DNA from: CAYVOV01 sp964453525
GTDB taxonomy: Bacteria > Chloroflexota > Dehalococcoidia > Dehalococcoidales > UBA2162
Assembly: GCA_964453525.1 (NCBI GenBank)
Contig: CAYVOV010000018.1
Coordinates: 1 to 64,000 of the forward strand
DNA: 64,000 nucleotides
Direction of reading: 5' to 3'
Shown piece after piece: positions 1 to 8,597 of this stretch (the stretch's first letter is position 1; the number at the start of each line of letters is the position of its first letter). The notes beneath the pieces were generated by a model. That model searched no databases and had not been told where the DNA came from. It was given only the letters and a program-made list of their open reading frames with translations. Made by a program: the position numbers and the translations under genes.

Positions 1-302
1 GAAAGTGTGGGCTTGGGTAACTAATTATTTTCGCCTCTTCAACTACCTTACCTTCCAACGATAATAGAAACACCATTTCCGGACGCTACGCTAGACGGCA
101 AAGTTTGAATTTACTTCATATCGCATATGGGGGACACAACATCGAAATGTGTGGCTCAGGCGGTGCTTTTTTCTACGGCGTGGCGGGGGGTTGCCAGGGT
201 GCAATTCTAGGCGTGGTAAGAAATAAATTAATAATAAATGACAGCCCACACGCTCTACGGCAGTTTCAGAGAGTTGTCAATATTTTGGCTTAAAAATGGA
301 CA

Positions 303-368
303 GAACAGCGCCAGAACAGGGATAGAACAGATTCATTAGAACAGAACAACAAAGAGAACTCAGAACAG
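303..368 (+). repeat. GAACAG hexamer array (5 copies)
   Basis: GAACAG occurs at 303, 314, 325, 339 and 363, the first three with an exact 11-bp period. The array resembles the six-copy array at 49795-49841. It could hold recombinase, excisionase or replication protein sites; which one is unknown. Confidence 0.7.
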
Positions 369-407
369 CACAACAAAGCGTGCTGCTTTTTATTCTCTTA
401 TTTAGGC

Positions 408-436
408 TTGACTTCAATTTGCCCAGGCGTTAGGCT
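408..436 (+). promoter_or_regulatory. promoter-like TTGACT-17-TAGGCT
   Basis: A TTGACT -35 (408-413), a 17-bp spacer and TAGGCT (431-436). Spacing and flanking bases match the TTGACT-17-TAGCCT pair at 49919-49947, upstream of the HTH of the tRNA-Gln element. No HTH gene follows here. Confidence 0.45.
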
Positions 437-519
437 TGCCGTAGACTACATACTTTTAATAAAAACAAAGGAGGAAAGTGCAGATTTTGTGCGTGTGGTG
501 AGTGTAATTTGAATACATA

Positions 520-557
520 CTTGGCGAGGAGGCGTTCTACCGCTGAACTACTTCCGC
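520..557 (-). pseudogene. truncated tRNA-Gly 5' half (attachment remnant)
   Basis: Read from 557 to 520 on the minus strand, the sequence follows a tRNA-Gly: acceptor strand GCGGAAG, a D arm with AGTTCAGCGGTAGAAC, an anticodon stem and a GCC anticodon. It then stops; no anticodon 3' stem, T arm or acceptor 3' strand follows. Position 33 reads C instead of the near-universal U. The break point just past the anticodon is where the tRNA-Gln attachment core also ends, so this is probably a left-over host half of an integrated tRNA-Gly. Confidence 0.6.
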
Positions 558-589
558 TCTCTCGGATATTATGGTATTGGTTTTTAAAA

Positions 590-665
<76 letters not shown>

Positions 666-776
666 ACAAAGAGGTAAAAGAAGGCTGGATTATTAAAGTA
701 CGAAAAATATTGTAGCTATTAATAAGTGGAGTGTCAAGTGACTATCGATTGTAACTCTTGCCCGGGAAGGGTATAG

Positions 777-810
777 AAAAATCCGCCAGCACGATGACTG
801 ACGGATTTTT
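777..810 (-). terminator. intrinsic terminator, bidirectional
   Basis: AAAAATCCGcCAG (777-789) pairs with CTGaCGGATTTTT (798-810). The single mismatch becomes a G-U pair on the minus strand, so it probably serves the small minus-strand gene at 909-986. T runs on both sides make it bidirectional. Confidence 0.7.
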
Positions 811-908
811 TAATAGCTTGTTTAGGTTGTGTAACCTTTTCCGGGCAGTAACAGGAGTATCATCTGAAATAATGTACATTATTCAAGTACGATGTCGGGA
901 TTCCTGGC

Positions 909-986
909 CTAACGCCGTCTTGCCATGAAAAATAGTACTATCAGGGCAATCAGAATGACTATCAGAATCCAGGTCCACCATTGCAT
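909..986 (-). CDS. 25-residue single-pass membrane peptide
   Basis: A short minus-strand ORF starting at an ATG (986-984) behind a good GAGGAGG site. The peptide begins MQWWTWILIV, continues as one hydrophobic helix of about 18 residues, and ends MARRR, giving a positively charged cytoplasmic end by the positive-inside rule. A terminator follows at 810-777, so it looks like a stand-alone transcription unit. Function is unknown; small one-helix proteins of this type often accompany membrane complexes. The case rests on the ribosome binding site, the clean helix and the terminator. Confidence 0.6.
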   Translation of the reverse strand: MQWWTWILIVILIALIVLFFMARRR

Positions 987-1218
987 ATCAGACCTCCTCA
1001 GTTTTGCTTGTCCAATGGTAATACTGAGTTTGTGTTAATTGGAAAAAATAATAACATATGCGTTAGTCGACGTCAATATATTATGTATTATCCTTTTTAT
1101 GCCACGGTTCTGGTTACCGGGTTGGAAATACTCTGCCTGAAGGTCTTGCCAATAGAGCCTGGTTGTGTTATAAATATGACTTAAAAAGTCAAAACGATAT
1201 ATCGCTAAAGGAGAAACA

Positions 1219-2454
1219 TTGGCCGAACAGGAGAAGATAACTAATGGCGGAAGAAGAATCTGGGGGCTTCATCCAAATGTGTTTTTTATGGGTGTCACCA
1301 GCCTGCTGACCGATACCAGCAGCGAAATGATTTTTACCCTTGTCCCGCTTTTTCTGGCTAACGTGCTGGGAGCACCAGGTACAATCGTTGGTCTTGTCGG
1401 CGGTCTGTCTGAAGGAGCCGATGCTATCTTCAGGATATTCAGCGGCTGGTTCAGCGATAAGCTCGGCAAACGTAAGGGTCTGGCGGTGATGGGCTACAGT
1501 ATTTCCACACTTGCCAAGCCTTTCCTCTATCTGGCTAATTCCTGGGGACTGGTGCTGGCCGTAAGGTTTACCGATAGGCTGGGTAAGGGCGTCCGTACCT
1601 CCTCACGCGATGCTCTGATTGCCGATTCAATCTCACCCGATGAGAGAGGCAGGGCTTTTGGTCTGCACAGAGCGATGGATACCACCGGCGCTTTCCTGGG
1701 ACTGACGATAGCGGTGCTGATTGTATATTGTATCCAGGGTGCAGACGCGGTGCAAATCAGCCTGGACTGCTTTCGCCGATTGGTGATAGGCGGTGTCATC
1801 CCGGCGGTGCTGGCGGTACTGGTGCTGCAGTTTCTCGTCCGTGAGGTGAAGAAAGAGCAACCGGCCGGTGCTGCTGCCCGGGGTGGATTATCATTATCCG
1901 GAATAACAAGCGGTTTCAATACCCGTTTCTGGTTATTTCTGGCAATAACGTTTGTCTTTACCCTGGGTAATTCAAGTGATTTCTTCGTCATACTGAGGGC
2001 GCAAAATCTGGGAGTGCCTCTGCTCCAGGTGGTCCTTATGCTCGTTCTATTAAATGTTATTTACGCCGCTACTTCATTGCCGATGGGGATACTTTCCGAC
2101 AGGCTGGGCAGAAGGCGGGTTATTATCCTGGGATGGTTCATTTACGCTCTGGTCTACCTTGGTTTTGCCGTATCATCATCCATCTGGCAGATATACCTGC
2201 TCTTTGCCTTTTATGGAGTTTACTACGGGATAGTGGAGGGTGTAGCCAGAGCTTTCATTGCCGACTTGGCACCTGAAGAAAAGAGGGGAACGGCTTTCGG
2301 ACTTTATCACGGTGTTGTCGGCCTGACCCTGGTGGCAGCCAGCCTGATTGCAGGACTGCTCTGGGATAATGTCGGCACGGCGGCTCCCTTCTACCTCGGT
2401 GCCGGTCTTGCCTTCCTGGCGATGCTGGGCATTGCCACTCTGATAAGAGAGTAG
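1219..2454 (+). CDS. MFS transporter
   Basis: 411-residue integral membrane protein of the major facilitator superfamily with about 12 hydrophobic segments. The family motif between helices 2 and 3 is visible as GWFSDKLGKRKG (about residues 75-86) and repeats in the second half as GILSDRLGRRR. A charged central loop (KKEQPAGAAARGG) separates the halves. The TTG start is chosen because AAAGGAGAAA sits just upstream. Probably a proton-coupled efflux or uptake carrier; substrate not predictable. Convergent with the RNase HI gene, 5 bp away. Confidence 0.9.
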   Translation: MAEQEKITNGGRRIWGLHPNVFFMGVTSLLTDTSSEMIFTLVPLFLANVLGAPGTIVGLVGGLSEGADAIFRIFSGWFSDKLGKRKGLAVMGYSISTLAKPFLYLANSWGLVLAVRFTDRLGKGVRTSSRDALIADSISPDERGRAFGLHRAMDTTGAFLGLTIAVLIVYCIQGADAVQISLDCFRRLVIGGVIPAVLAVLVLQFLVREVKKEQPAGAAARGGLSLSGITSGFNTRFWLFLAITFVFTLGNSSDFFVILRAQNLGVPLLQVVLMLVLLNVIYAATSLPMGILSDRLGRRRVIILGWFIYALVYLGFAVSSSIWQIYLLFAFYGVYYGIVEGVARAFIADLAPEEKRGTAFGLYHGVVGLTLVAASLIAGLLWDNVGTAAPFYLGAGLAFLAMLGIATLIRE

Positions 2455-2459
2455 GCAGC

Positions 2460-2861
2460 TTATTTAAGGGCTTTTCCCGCCAGTCTGTCGGCCTCTTTGT
2501 TCTGCTCTCGGGGTACGTGAATGATATTAAAGCCTTTTAGTTGGCTTTGCAGTTGTTTTACCTTCATATAAAGAGGCTTGAGGACGGCGTTCTTCACCCG
2601 GTACTTGCCATTGATCTGGTTGACTACAAGCTCGGAGTCCGAACGCATATCGACCTGTTCTATACCCAGGCTGAGAGCCTTCTCCAGAGCAGCAATTATA
2701 GCACTATATTCCGCTTGGTTGTTCGTTGCGTAACCGATGGATTGAGAGATAGAGGCGATGAGTCCGCCTTTTCCGTCCTTTATCGTGACGCCGATAGCCG
2801 CTTTCCCCGGGTTCGGCACGGCAACACCATCGGTATGGATTACTGCTTTTCTTGTCTGCAT
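2460..2861 (-). CDS. ribonuclease HI family protein
   Basis: 133-residue RNase H-fold protein. Catalytic acids are visible as D11 (HTDG), E51 (NNQAEY), D75 (SDSELV) and D125 (NKEADRLA), the standard RNase HI arrangement. It lacks the basic protrusion of E. coli RnhA, as is usual for the short RnhA-like family. It would cleave the RNA strand of RNA-DNA hybrids or nick mis-incorporated ribonucleotides. It lies 4 bp downstream of the zinc-ribbon coiled-coil gene, probably in one operon; these two families often sit together. Confidence 0.9.
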   Translation of the reverse strand: MQTRKAVIHTDGVAVPNPGKAAIGVTIKDGKGGLIASISQSIGYATNNQAEYSAIIAALEKALSLGIEQVDMRSDSELVVNQINGKYRVKNAVLKPLYMKVKQLQSQLKGFNIIHVPREQNKEADRLAGKALK

Positions 2862-2865
2862 GGCC

Positions 2866-3561
2866 TCAGGCTAAATAGAGGATGCGTCCGCAACTGCCGC
2901 ACCGCACGATACTGCCGCCTCTTACCCGCTGCAAATCGCTGACGGGTAATGTTATGCGGCAGCCGAGGCATGTTCCCTGCTGTACTCTGGCTACGGCTGT
3001 CCCCCGCTGTTTTCTGAGCTCACGGTATATTTCAAGCGTCTGCGGGTCGATATCTTTTGCCAGACGCTGCCGTTTTTCTTTGAGGTTGGTCAATGCCTTA
3101 TCGAGTTTTTCCCTGTCGGCGGATAGCTTCCGCTGCTGGCGCTGCCACTCCGCTTTCATTCGATTGAGTTCGCTGTCCAGGGCAGACACGCTTTTTGCTG
3201 CCTCTTCGGCTTTCTCCATTACCTCTAGAGCCTGTTCTTCCAGCCGGACAAGGTTGGCTTTCAATGTTTCGGATTCGTGCTGAAGGTCGGTAAGCTCTTT
3301 GGGATTGCGTATCCTGCCGCTGTAGAGGTCATCTTCGACCTTTTTCAGTTTATTGGTGATATCTTCGATTTCCCATTCTATGGAGTGTTGCTGCTTGATG
3401 ATCTCATCGAGGCGCTGCCGCTCCAAGTCAAGTTTATCATGGGCTTGAGCTATAGTCTCGCTTTCGCCAAGCTGGCTGATAATGAGGTTTATAGTCTGCT
3501 CGTCGGACTCTATCTCAAGGTCAACGTCCTGTAACTGGAAAAGCTGCTTTGCAGTAGTCAT
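2866..3561 (-). CDS. coiled-coil zinc ribbon protein (CT398-like)
   Basis: 231 residues. About residues 1-180 are a long, heavily charged coiled coil (repeated Leu/Glu/Lys heptads). The C-terminus is a C4 zinc ribbon with TCLGCRITLP and VRCGSCGRILY. This is the layout of the zf-RING_7/CT398 family, whose role is unclear but which is suggested to bind nucleic acid or secretion components. First gene of the pair with RNase HI. Confidence 0.85.
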   Translation of the reverse strand: MTTAKQLFQLQDVDLEIESDEQTINLIISQLGESETIAQAHDKLDLERQRLDEIIKQQHSIEWEIEDITNKLKKVEDDLYSGRIRNPKELTDLQHESETLKANLVRLEEQALEVMEKAEEAAKSVSALDSELNRMKAEWQRQQRKLSADREKLDKALTNLKEKRQRLAKDIDPQTLEIYRELRKQRGTAVARVQQGTCLGCRITLPVSDLQRVRGGSIVRCGSCGRILYLA

Positions 3562-3688
3562 CTTCTTTGAGTATTGTATAACGGCTGTGGAGTAATATCA
3601 ATTTAGCTTTATCTATTCCCACCCGCCACCCTTAAGGAAACAAGAGAGGGGTAAAGCTCCTCTCCTCACCCTTTTACATTCTATCGCT

Positions 3689-4399
3689 TTATCTGTTGGC
3701 GTACATGTCAAGTACTGTTTGTATATATCTTGTGTGCAACCTCTCGTGGTCGACCAGCCTTCTTAAAACTTTGCGGGCTGTCCATAAATGGCACACCGGG
3801 CTTTTATATTTCCCGGGTTGAAAAATGCCATGCATTTTACTGCGGGGAAAATTTTGAAGACAGTTGATTACTGCGGTGCGAGTGGAATCCAGTAGCTCAA
3901 AGACTTCAATGGGGTAGTCCTCAGGCAAATCAATATTCAGGCGTGTAATATACCATAACTCAACGTGGGCAATGTGAGTCAGGCAATTGAGTATTGTCCG
4001 GGGCTTCCCCGGCGGTTCCCACTCCAAGGTATCTCCGGTTGCGTTCTGAACCAGGGGAAGTAAGTCTTTGCGCGAGTAACCCATAAGGCGGATTGTTCTT
4101 TCAATATCCTCTTTACCGATTGGTGAGATTTCGGACCAGAATATTGGCTCTGGCTTTCCTGCTTCAGCAGGATTGTAATCTACGCTGAGTATTTCACTTA
4201 CTTCTATCTCTATGTCACTGTTAGTGTCTTTCAGTCTTTCTCCGTGTTCCCTCGCCCAGCGGAACCAGTCAATGATTACTATTCTGACCTTTTCTAAAGC
4301 ACTTTCCTTTGTCCGCCCCAGTGTCCAGCATCCGGGATAATCAGGGGCGAAGGCGCCGGTGGCGTGATCCCCTGCCTCAAGGCATACCGGTATTTTCAA
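3689..4399 (-). CDS. HicB-like domain fused to DinB-like domain
   Basis: 236 residues. The N-terminal ~70 residues (MKIPVCLEAGDHATGAFAPD, YPGCWTLGRTKESALEKV) have the HicB/UPF0150 antitoxin fold signature with the DYPGC-type motif. The C-terminal part is a DinB/YfiT-like four-helix domain with LTHIAHVELWYITRL and WTARKVLRRLVDHERLHTRY; its histidines would be the metal ligands. No HicA toxin gene is adjacent, so it is not an ordinary HicAB module. DinB-like proteins are often thiol-dependent metal enzymes. Substrate unknown. Confidence 0.8.
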   Translation of the reverse strand: MKIPVCLEAGDHATGAFAPDYPGCWTLGRTKESALEKVRIVIIDWFRWAREHGERLKDTNSDIEIEVSEILSVDYNPAEAGKPEPIFWSEISPIGKEDIERTIRLMGYSRKDLLPLVQNATGDTLEWEPPGKPRTILNCLTHIAHVELWYITRLNIDLPEDYPIEVFELLDSTRTAVINCLQNFPRSKMHGIFQPGKYKSPVCHLWTARKVLRRLVDHERLHTRYIQTVLDMYANR

Positions 4400-4579
4400 T
4401 GTCCTTATCCCTTTATTAATTGTTTCTTTACCCGGTGGACTTTGTGGGTAATGGTATCATTGGCGCCGATGGCTGTCAAAGTGGTGACGGCGTAAAGCAG
4501 GTGAAAAATATGACAAAATCCTGTAGTCAGAATAGAACAAATGTGCTATTATGCGATTGGTTATGGTAAAGGTAAAAAC

Positions 4580-4747
4580 ATGAAATTGCTAAAAGTGGCT
4601 GTGGAAAATAAAAGGTGGGACCTGGCAGCGCATACCATTATCCTGGCGACGGCTACCATCATCAGCAACGGGCATAAAACCGGTACTGTTAAAGGTAAAA
4701 CGAATAGCTTGTCACTTAAACAGCATGCTGTGAAGCGAAATAAATAG
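4580..4747 (+). CDS. small hypothetical protein
   Basis: 55 residues from the ATG at 4580 (an upstream in-frame ATG at 4541 is possible). The N-terminal half, MKLLKVAVENKRWDLAAHTI, forms an amphipathic helical region; the tail is basic. Not recognised. It precedes the terminase-like genes by 15 bp and probably belongs with them. Confidence 0.5.
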   Translation: MKLLKVAVENKRWDLAAHTIILATATIISNGHKTGTVKGKTNSLSLKQHAVKRNK

Positions 4748-4762
4748 CCGGGTGAATCAAAT

Positions 4763-5113
4763 TTGAAGCGAAAACGGGGAGCACCCGCAGGCAATCAAAA
4801 TGCCAGGAAACACGGATTCTATTCAAAGGTACTCGATGAGGCCGAGCGGCTTGATTTTGAGCTGGCTACCGGCGTTGAAGGTATCGATGATGAGATTGCC
4901 CTGCTGAGGGTAAAAATTAAGTCCCTCCTAGAACGTGACCCGGAGAATGTAAAGCTTATTATGCAGGCTACAAATACACTGGAGCGGCTTATCAGGACAA
5001 GATACAACATCGGCAAAGAAGACAAGCAGGGACTGAAGGAGGCAATCAGTACTGTTCTCAGGGATGTCGCCCTGCCTCTGGGAATTAGCATCGGGACTAC
5101 TATTAATAAATAG
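4763..5113 (+). CDS. terminase small subunit-like protein
   Basis: 116 residues. The N-terminus KRKRGAPAGNQNARKHGFYS is the Gly/Asn/Lys-rich stretch typical of small terminase-like proteins and related HTH proteins of phage origin. The rest is helical with a leucine-rich segment. In phages the partner recognises DNA for packaging. It lies upstream of a terminase large subunit-like gene but is separated from it by about 380 bp of palindromic repeat. No capsid or portal genes are nearby, so this is a remnant or an exapted pair. Confidence 0.6.
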   Translation: MKRKRGAPAGNQNARKHGFYSKVLDEAERLDFELATGVEGIDDEIALLRVKIKSLLERDPENVKLIMQATNTLERLIRTRYNIGKEDKQGLKEAISTVLRDVALPLGISIGTTINK

Positions 5114-5497
5114 CAGGCCGGTCTTATTATAACTCCTTTGTTTATTCAGTAGTGTTTGTTAACCACTTTTACTTTACTTTTTTTAAACAGAGGTAGTAGA
5201 TGGTAAGAGGTATTAAGCGGAGTAGATCTCCTTTTCCATGCTCGCTCTCCCCCTTTAGAAAAGGGGATTTTATAAATCCTTCTCAGTCTCCCTTTATAAA
5301 AGGGAGACGTAAAAAGGGAGTTTAAAGAATTGATGCGTAGGGAGTGTTTTAGAGAGGCGAAGCCTCTCTTTTATAAAAAATCCCCTTCCCCTTTTAAAGG
5401 GGAAGGGGATTAAGGGGATGGGGTTATATAAATTATTAAAGGGGGGATTTCAGTAGGTAATTCTCAAATTCACACGTTACGTCCTTACCAGCGGGAA
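5114..5497. repeat. palindromic G/A-rich repeat cluster
   Basis: No gene. The stretch 5240-5445 is built of short inverted repeats such as CCCTTTATAAAAGGGAG and TCCCCTTTTAAAGGGGAAGG, followed by GGGGATGGGGTTATAT. The latter motif recurs at 23410-23464. The block ends abutting the terminase large subunit frame and may have removed its start. Confidence 0.6.
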
Positions 5498-6841
5498 GTG
5501 GCGCAGGCGGTGCTGGACAGCGTCTTCAACAGAAAAGGGCTCACCTTCTGTGTCGAAATTGCCCGTCAGGGAGGGAAAAACGAGCTCTCAGCCCAGCTTG
5601 AGCTATTGCTTTTGACTCTCTATATAGCTGAAGCCCGGAACCTGGTGAAATGCTCGCCAACCTTCAAACCGCAGACGGTAATCTCGATGACCCGGCTGAA
5701 AGACAGGCTGAATAATGCCGGCTTCAGCGGTCTCTGGACTGCCGAGCTCGGTTATATCATCCGGTTGGGGAATGCCAGGGCTGTATTCCTGTCTGCCGAT
5801 GAATCGGCAAATGTCGTCGGGCACACCGCACAGATATTGCTTGAAGTTGATGAATCGCAGGATGTCAGCAAGGAAAAATACACCAAAGAATTCAAGCCGA
5901 TGGGAGCCACCACAAACGTCACAACCGTCCACTATGGTACCACTTGGGATGACAGTACTCTGCTTGAGGAAATCAAGCAGACAGGCTGTGAACTGGAGAA
6001 AACAGATGGCTTAAAGCGCTGTTTTTGCTATGACTGGCAGGAAGTGGCGAAGTACAATCCCGACTACCTGGCTTATGTCGAAGGAGAGAGGCAGCGCCTC
6101 GGTGAGGACCACCCGCTTTTCCTGACTCAGTACTGCCTGCTGCCTATCCGCGGTGGTGGGGGATTCCTTTCAGTCCAGCAGAGGACCCAGTTGCAGGGGC
6201 AGCACCGTAGAAGCAGGGGACCTGAGACCGGCAAAACATATGTTGCCGGCATCGACCTCGCCGGTGAGGCCGAGGAAGAGGAGGGAGAGAAGCTGAGGGC
6301 GCTCAAACCGCGACAGGACTCGACGGTTGTTACAATCGGCGAGCTTGATTTTTCAAGCGTAGATACTCTGCAAAAGCAGCCGGTGGTGAAGGTCATCGAG
6401 CACTACTGGTGGACGGGCAAAAAACACGCCGAGCTCTACAGCCAGCTTATCGATATTCTGAAGAATGTCTGGCACTGCCGCCGGGTTGTGGTCGATGCTA
6501 CCGGAGTGGGTCAGCCGGTAAGCTCATTTTTAAAGCGGGCGCTCGGCTCGCCAGTAATCCCGTTTACCTTCACCGGGCAGTCGAAATCAGCTCTGGGTTT
6601 CAACCTGCTGGCGGCGATTAATTCGGGCAGGTTGAAGATGTATGCCGGGGACGGTTCGGACGAGTACCGGGAGTTCTGGTCGGAAATGGAGAAATCCAGG
6701 AGCCGGTACCGGCCCAACCGGACGATGAACTTCTATGTAGACCCTTCCCGGGGGCACGATGATTTCCTGATGAGCCTGGCACTCCTTGTTGAAGCTGCCA
6801 ATCGATATCAGCCTCGGGGGGCGAGGGGTAGTGGAGTTTGA
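5498..6841 (+). CDS. terminase large subunit-like protein, possibly 5'-truncated
   Basis: At least 447 residues. ATPase half: a Walker A-like RQGGKNELSAQ, Walker B ILLEVDESQD. Nuclease half: GIDLAGE with the first catalytic Asp, VVVDATGVG, and a C-terminal DPSRGHDDFLMSLAL with the last acids. The frame continues upstream of the GTG at 5498 as LRPYQREVAQ, a typical Q-motif start, back to a stop at 5429. No ATG, GTG or TTG lies in that part, so either an ATT start is used or the repeat block cut off the beginning. Orphan packaging motor next to homoserine dehydrogenase. Confidence 0.75.
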   Translation: MAQAVLDSVFNRKGLTFCVEIARQGGKNELSAQLELLLLTLYIAEARNLVKCSPTFKPQTVISMTRLKDRLNNAGFSGLWTAELGYIIRLGNARAVFLSADESANVVGHTAQILLEVDESQDVSKEKYTKEFKPMGATTNVTTVHYGTTWDDSTLLEEIKQTGCELEKTDGLKRCFCYDWQEVAKYNPDYLAYVEGERQRLGEDHPLFLTQYCLLPIRGGGGFLSVQQRTQLQGQHRRSRGPETGKTYVAGIDLAGEAEEEEGEKLRALKPRQDSTVVTIGELDFSSVDTLQKQPVVKVIEHYWWTGKKHAELYSQLIDILKNVWHCRRVVVDATGVGQPVSSFLKRALGSPVIPFTFTGQSKSALGFNLLAAINSGRLKMYAGDGSDEYREFWSEMEKSRSRYRPNRTMNFYVDPSRGHDDFLMSLALLVEAANRYQPRGARGSGV

Positions 6842-6903
6842 CACATTATTCCCTTGGAGCTAATATTGGCTAGTTCAGGCTTATTTCATTGAGGAGCGCT
6901 GTT

Positions 6904-8169
6904 ATGGCAGAAACTAAGAAGGTAGGCGTTATCGGCTGGGGGAATATCGGTACCGGTGTTGTCGAGCTGCTTTATGAGAAAAAAATAGCCGGTCTGGAGC
7001 TTGTGAAAGTCTGTGATATCGACCTTGAGACGAAGCGTAATGTCGAGCTTTCAGCGGACTATCTGACCACGGACTGGCGCCAGGTTGTCGCTGACCCTGA
7101 AATCGATATTATAGTCGAGCTAATCGGTGGTATCGAACCGGCGAAGAGTATTCAGATGGAAGCCCTGAAGCAGGGTAAGGACGTTGTTACCGCCAATAAG
7201 AAGCTGCTGGCCAAAGAAGGAGAAACAATTTTCCGGCAGGTGCTGGACCTGAACCGGCGTATCGGTTTCAGAGCGGCTTTCGTCGGTGGACACTCGCTGA
7301 TTCATGAACTCGGACTGGCCGGGACGGCGGCAAAGAAATTCAAGAGGATTTATGCCATACTGAACGGCACCAGCAATTATATTCTCTCCACAATGACAAG
7401 GGACGGCAAGGGGTTTGAGGAAGCACTCAAAGAAGCTCAGGCACAGGGATATGCCGAGAGTGACCCTTCTGATGATATTGACGGGAAGGACACTGAAAAC
7501 AAGATTCGTATCATGCTCGGTCTGATAAGCAACTCCTACCGCTTTGCCGGGTCCTTCGCGGTCGAAGGTATCCGTGATATCATTCTTCAGGATATACAGT
7601 ATGCAAGTGAACTGGGCTATTCGGTCAAGCTTGTCGGCGTTATCGAGCCGAAAGGCGATGTTTTCAATGTTGCCGTGCATCCGGCAATGGTACCACGGAT
7701 GTCCCTGCTCGGCTCGCTCGAAGGGGCGTATAACGGTACCGAACTCGAGGACGAGTACGGCGTGGTCTCCGGACTGGTAGCCCCGGGAGCCGGAACCTAT
7801 CCAACGGCCGATGCCGTTATCAAAGACCTGCTTGATATTGCTGAGGGCAGATTACTGCCGATGCCGACTTCAGCGGAAGGGATAGTCCTGGGTTCCACGG
7901 AAGACGTTGAGAGGCGTTATTATCTGAGGTTCAGTGTTGTTGACCAGCCCGGCGTCCTTGCCCAGATTACGGATATTTTCTGGAAATATAATATTAATAT
8001 ATCTGCCGTTATTCAGAAAGACTCTGCGCTAAAAGAGTTGGTTCCGGTGGTAATGACCACCTATTTAGCCAGAGAGGGAGACCTCATAAAAGCAATCGAA
8101 CAAGTTGATAAGCTTGAGGTTATTAGAGACAGCACAAGAATCATCCGTATTCTTGATGCTGATACATAA
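6904..8169 (+). CDS. hom: homoserine dehydrogenase
   Basis: 421 residues from the ATG at 6904, placed after TTGAGGAGCGC, which acts as ribosome binding site. NAD(P)-binding GWGNIGTGVVELL lies at the N-terminus. The catalytic region has NGTSNYILSTM and DIDGKDTENKIRIM, and the C-terminal ACT domain starts near YYLRFSVVDQPGVLAQI. It reduces aspartate semialdehyde to homoserine for threonine, methionine and isoleucine synthesis; the ACT domain suggests feedback control by threonine. Full length for the family. Confidence 0.96.
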   Translation: MAETKKVGVIGWGNIGTGVVELLYEKKIAGLELVKVCDIDLETKRNVELSADYLTTDWRQVVADPEIDIIVELIGGIEPAKSIQMEALKQGKDVVTANKKLLAKEGETIFRQVLDLNRRIGFRAAFVGGHSLIHELGLAGTAAKKFKRIYAILNGTSNYILSTMTRDGKGFEEALKEAQAQGYAESDPSDDIDGKDTENKIRIMLGLISNSYRFAGSFAVEGIRDIILQDIQYASELGYSVKLVGVIEPKGDVFNVAVHPAMVPRMSLLGSLEGAYNGTELEDEYGVVSGLVAPGAGTYPTADAVIKDLLDIAEGRLLPMPTSAEGIVLGSTEDVERRYYLRFSVVDQPGVLAQITDIFWKYNINISAVIQKDSALKELVPVVMTTYLAREGDLIKAIEQVDKLEVIRDSTRIIRILDADT

Positions 8170-8597
8170 ATCCGTTCTCTTAAGGCAGGCCGGTCTTAAC
8201 ATATGGCACAGTTTTATAAGCCTGTGATTTTTCTTGATTTATATAATCTTTCTCCTTGCTAAAAGTTGCTCCGAAAATAGATTGTCCCCCGTTTGCCCTG
8301 AGCTTGTCGAAGGGCCGCTCATGGTTTCGACAGGCTCACCACGAACGGCATTTTCATCCTTTGTGATGGCAATTGAAAAGTGACATGGAATTTTCTGTCT
8401 TTGAGGTCATTCTGAAGGAGTCCCGATTCTATCAGGACGATTTACTAACCTCGGGGATGGTTAACACTGCGGCGGGCGGCGCGCCCGCGCCGCCCTCTCC
8501 TAAACTCCTGATGCATATAACTTTGTAGCGGCAGAGAAGGATGGTGGTTGTTTGAGATTACAGGCTGTTCTGTATTGTTTGGATAATAAGGTTTGTA
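8170..8597. repeat. intergenic region with a dispersed palindromic repeat
   Basis: No gene. 8295-8348 contains CCCTGAGCTTGTCGAAGGG and TTTCGACAGGCTCACCACG, a palindromic family also present at 52155-52316 and 59753-59893. A very GC-rich stretch (GCGGGCGGCGCGCCCGCGCC) lies near 8470-8492. Confidence 0.7.

Larger units (their letters stand above)
1..519. other. end of a related mobile element, no gene recognised
   Basis: No convincing gene is visible here. An open frame at 105-293 matches nothing I know and has no ribosome binding site. From 303 there is a GAACAG array, then AAAGCGTGCTG at 375-385, then a promoter-like TTGACT/TAGGCT pair. The same order (GAACAG array, AAGCGTGCTG, TTGACT/TAGCCT promoter) occurs at the right end of the tRNA-Gln element near 49.8-49.95 kb. 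I infer that this is the end of a related integrative element lying mostly outside the window. Confidence 0.5.

Noticed and set aside
105..293. 62-codon open frame near the left edge
   Set aside because: No ribosome binding site, no recognisable protein, sits just before the GAACAG array.
1527..1991. Long frame antisense to the MFS gene
   Set aside because: Shadow of a clear transporter gene; no ribosome binding site or family.
7120..7680. 186-codon frame antisense to homoserine dehydrogenase
   Set aside because: Shadow of a conserved enzyme gene.
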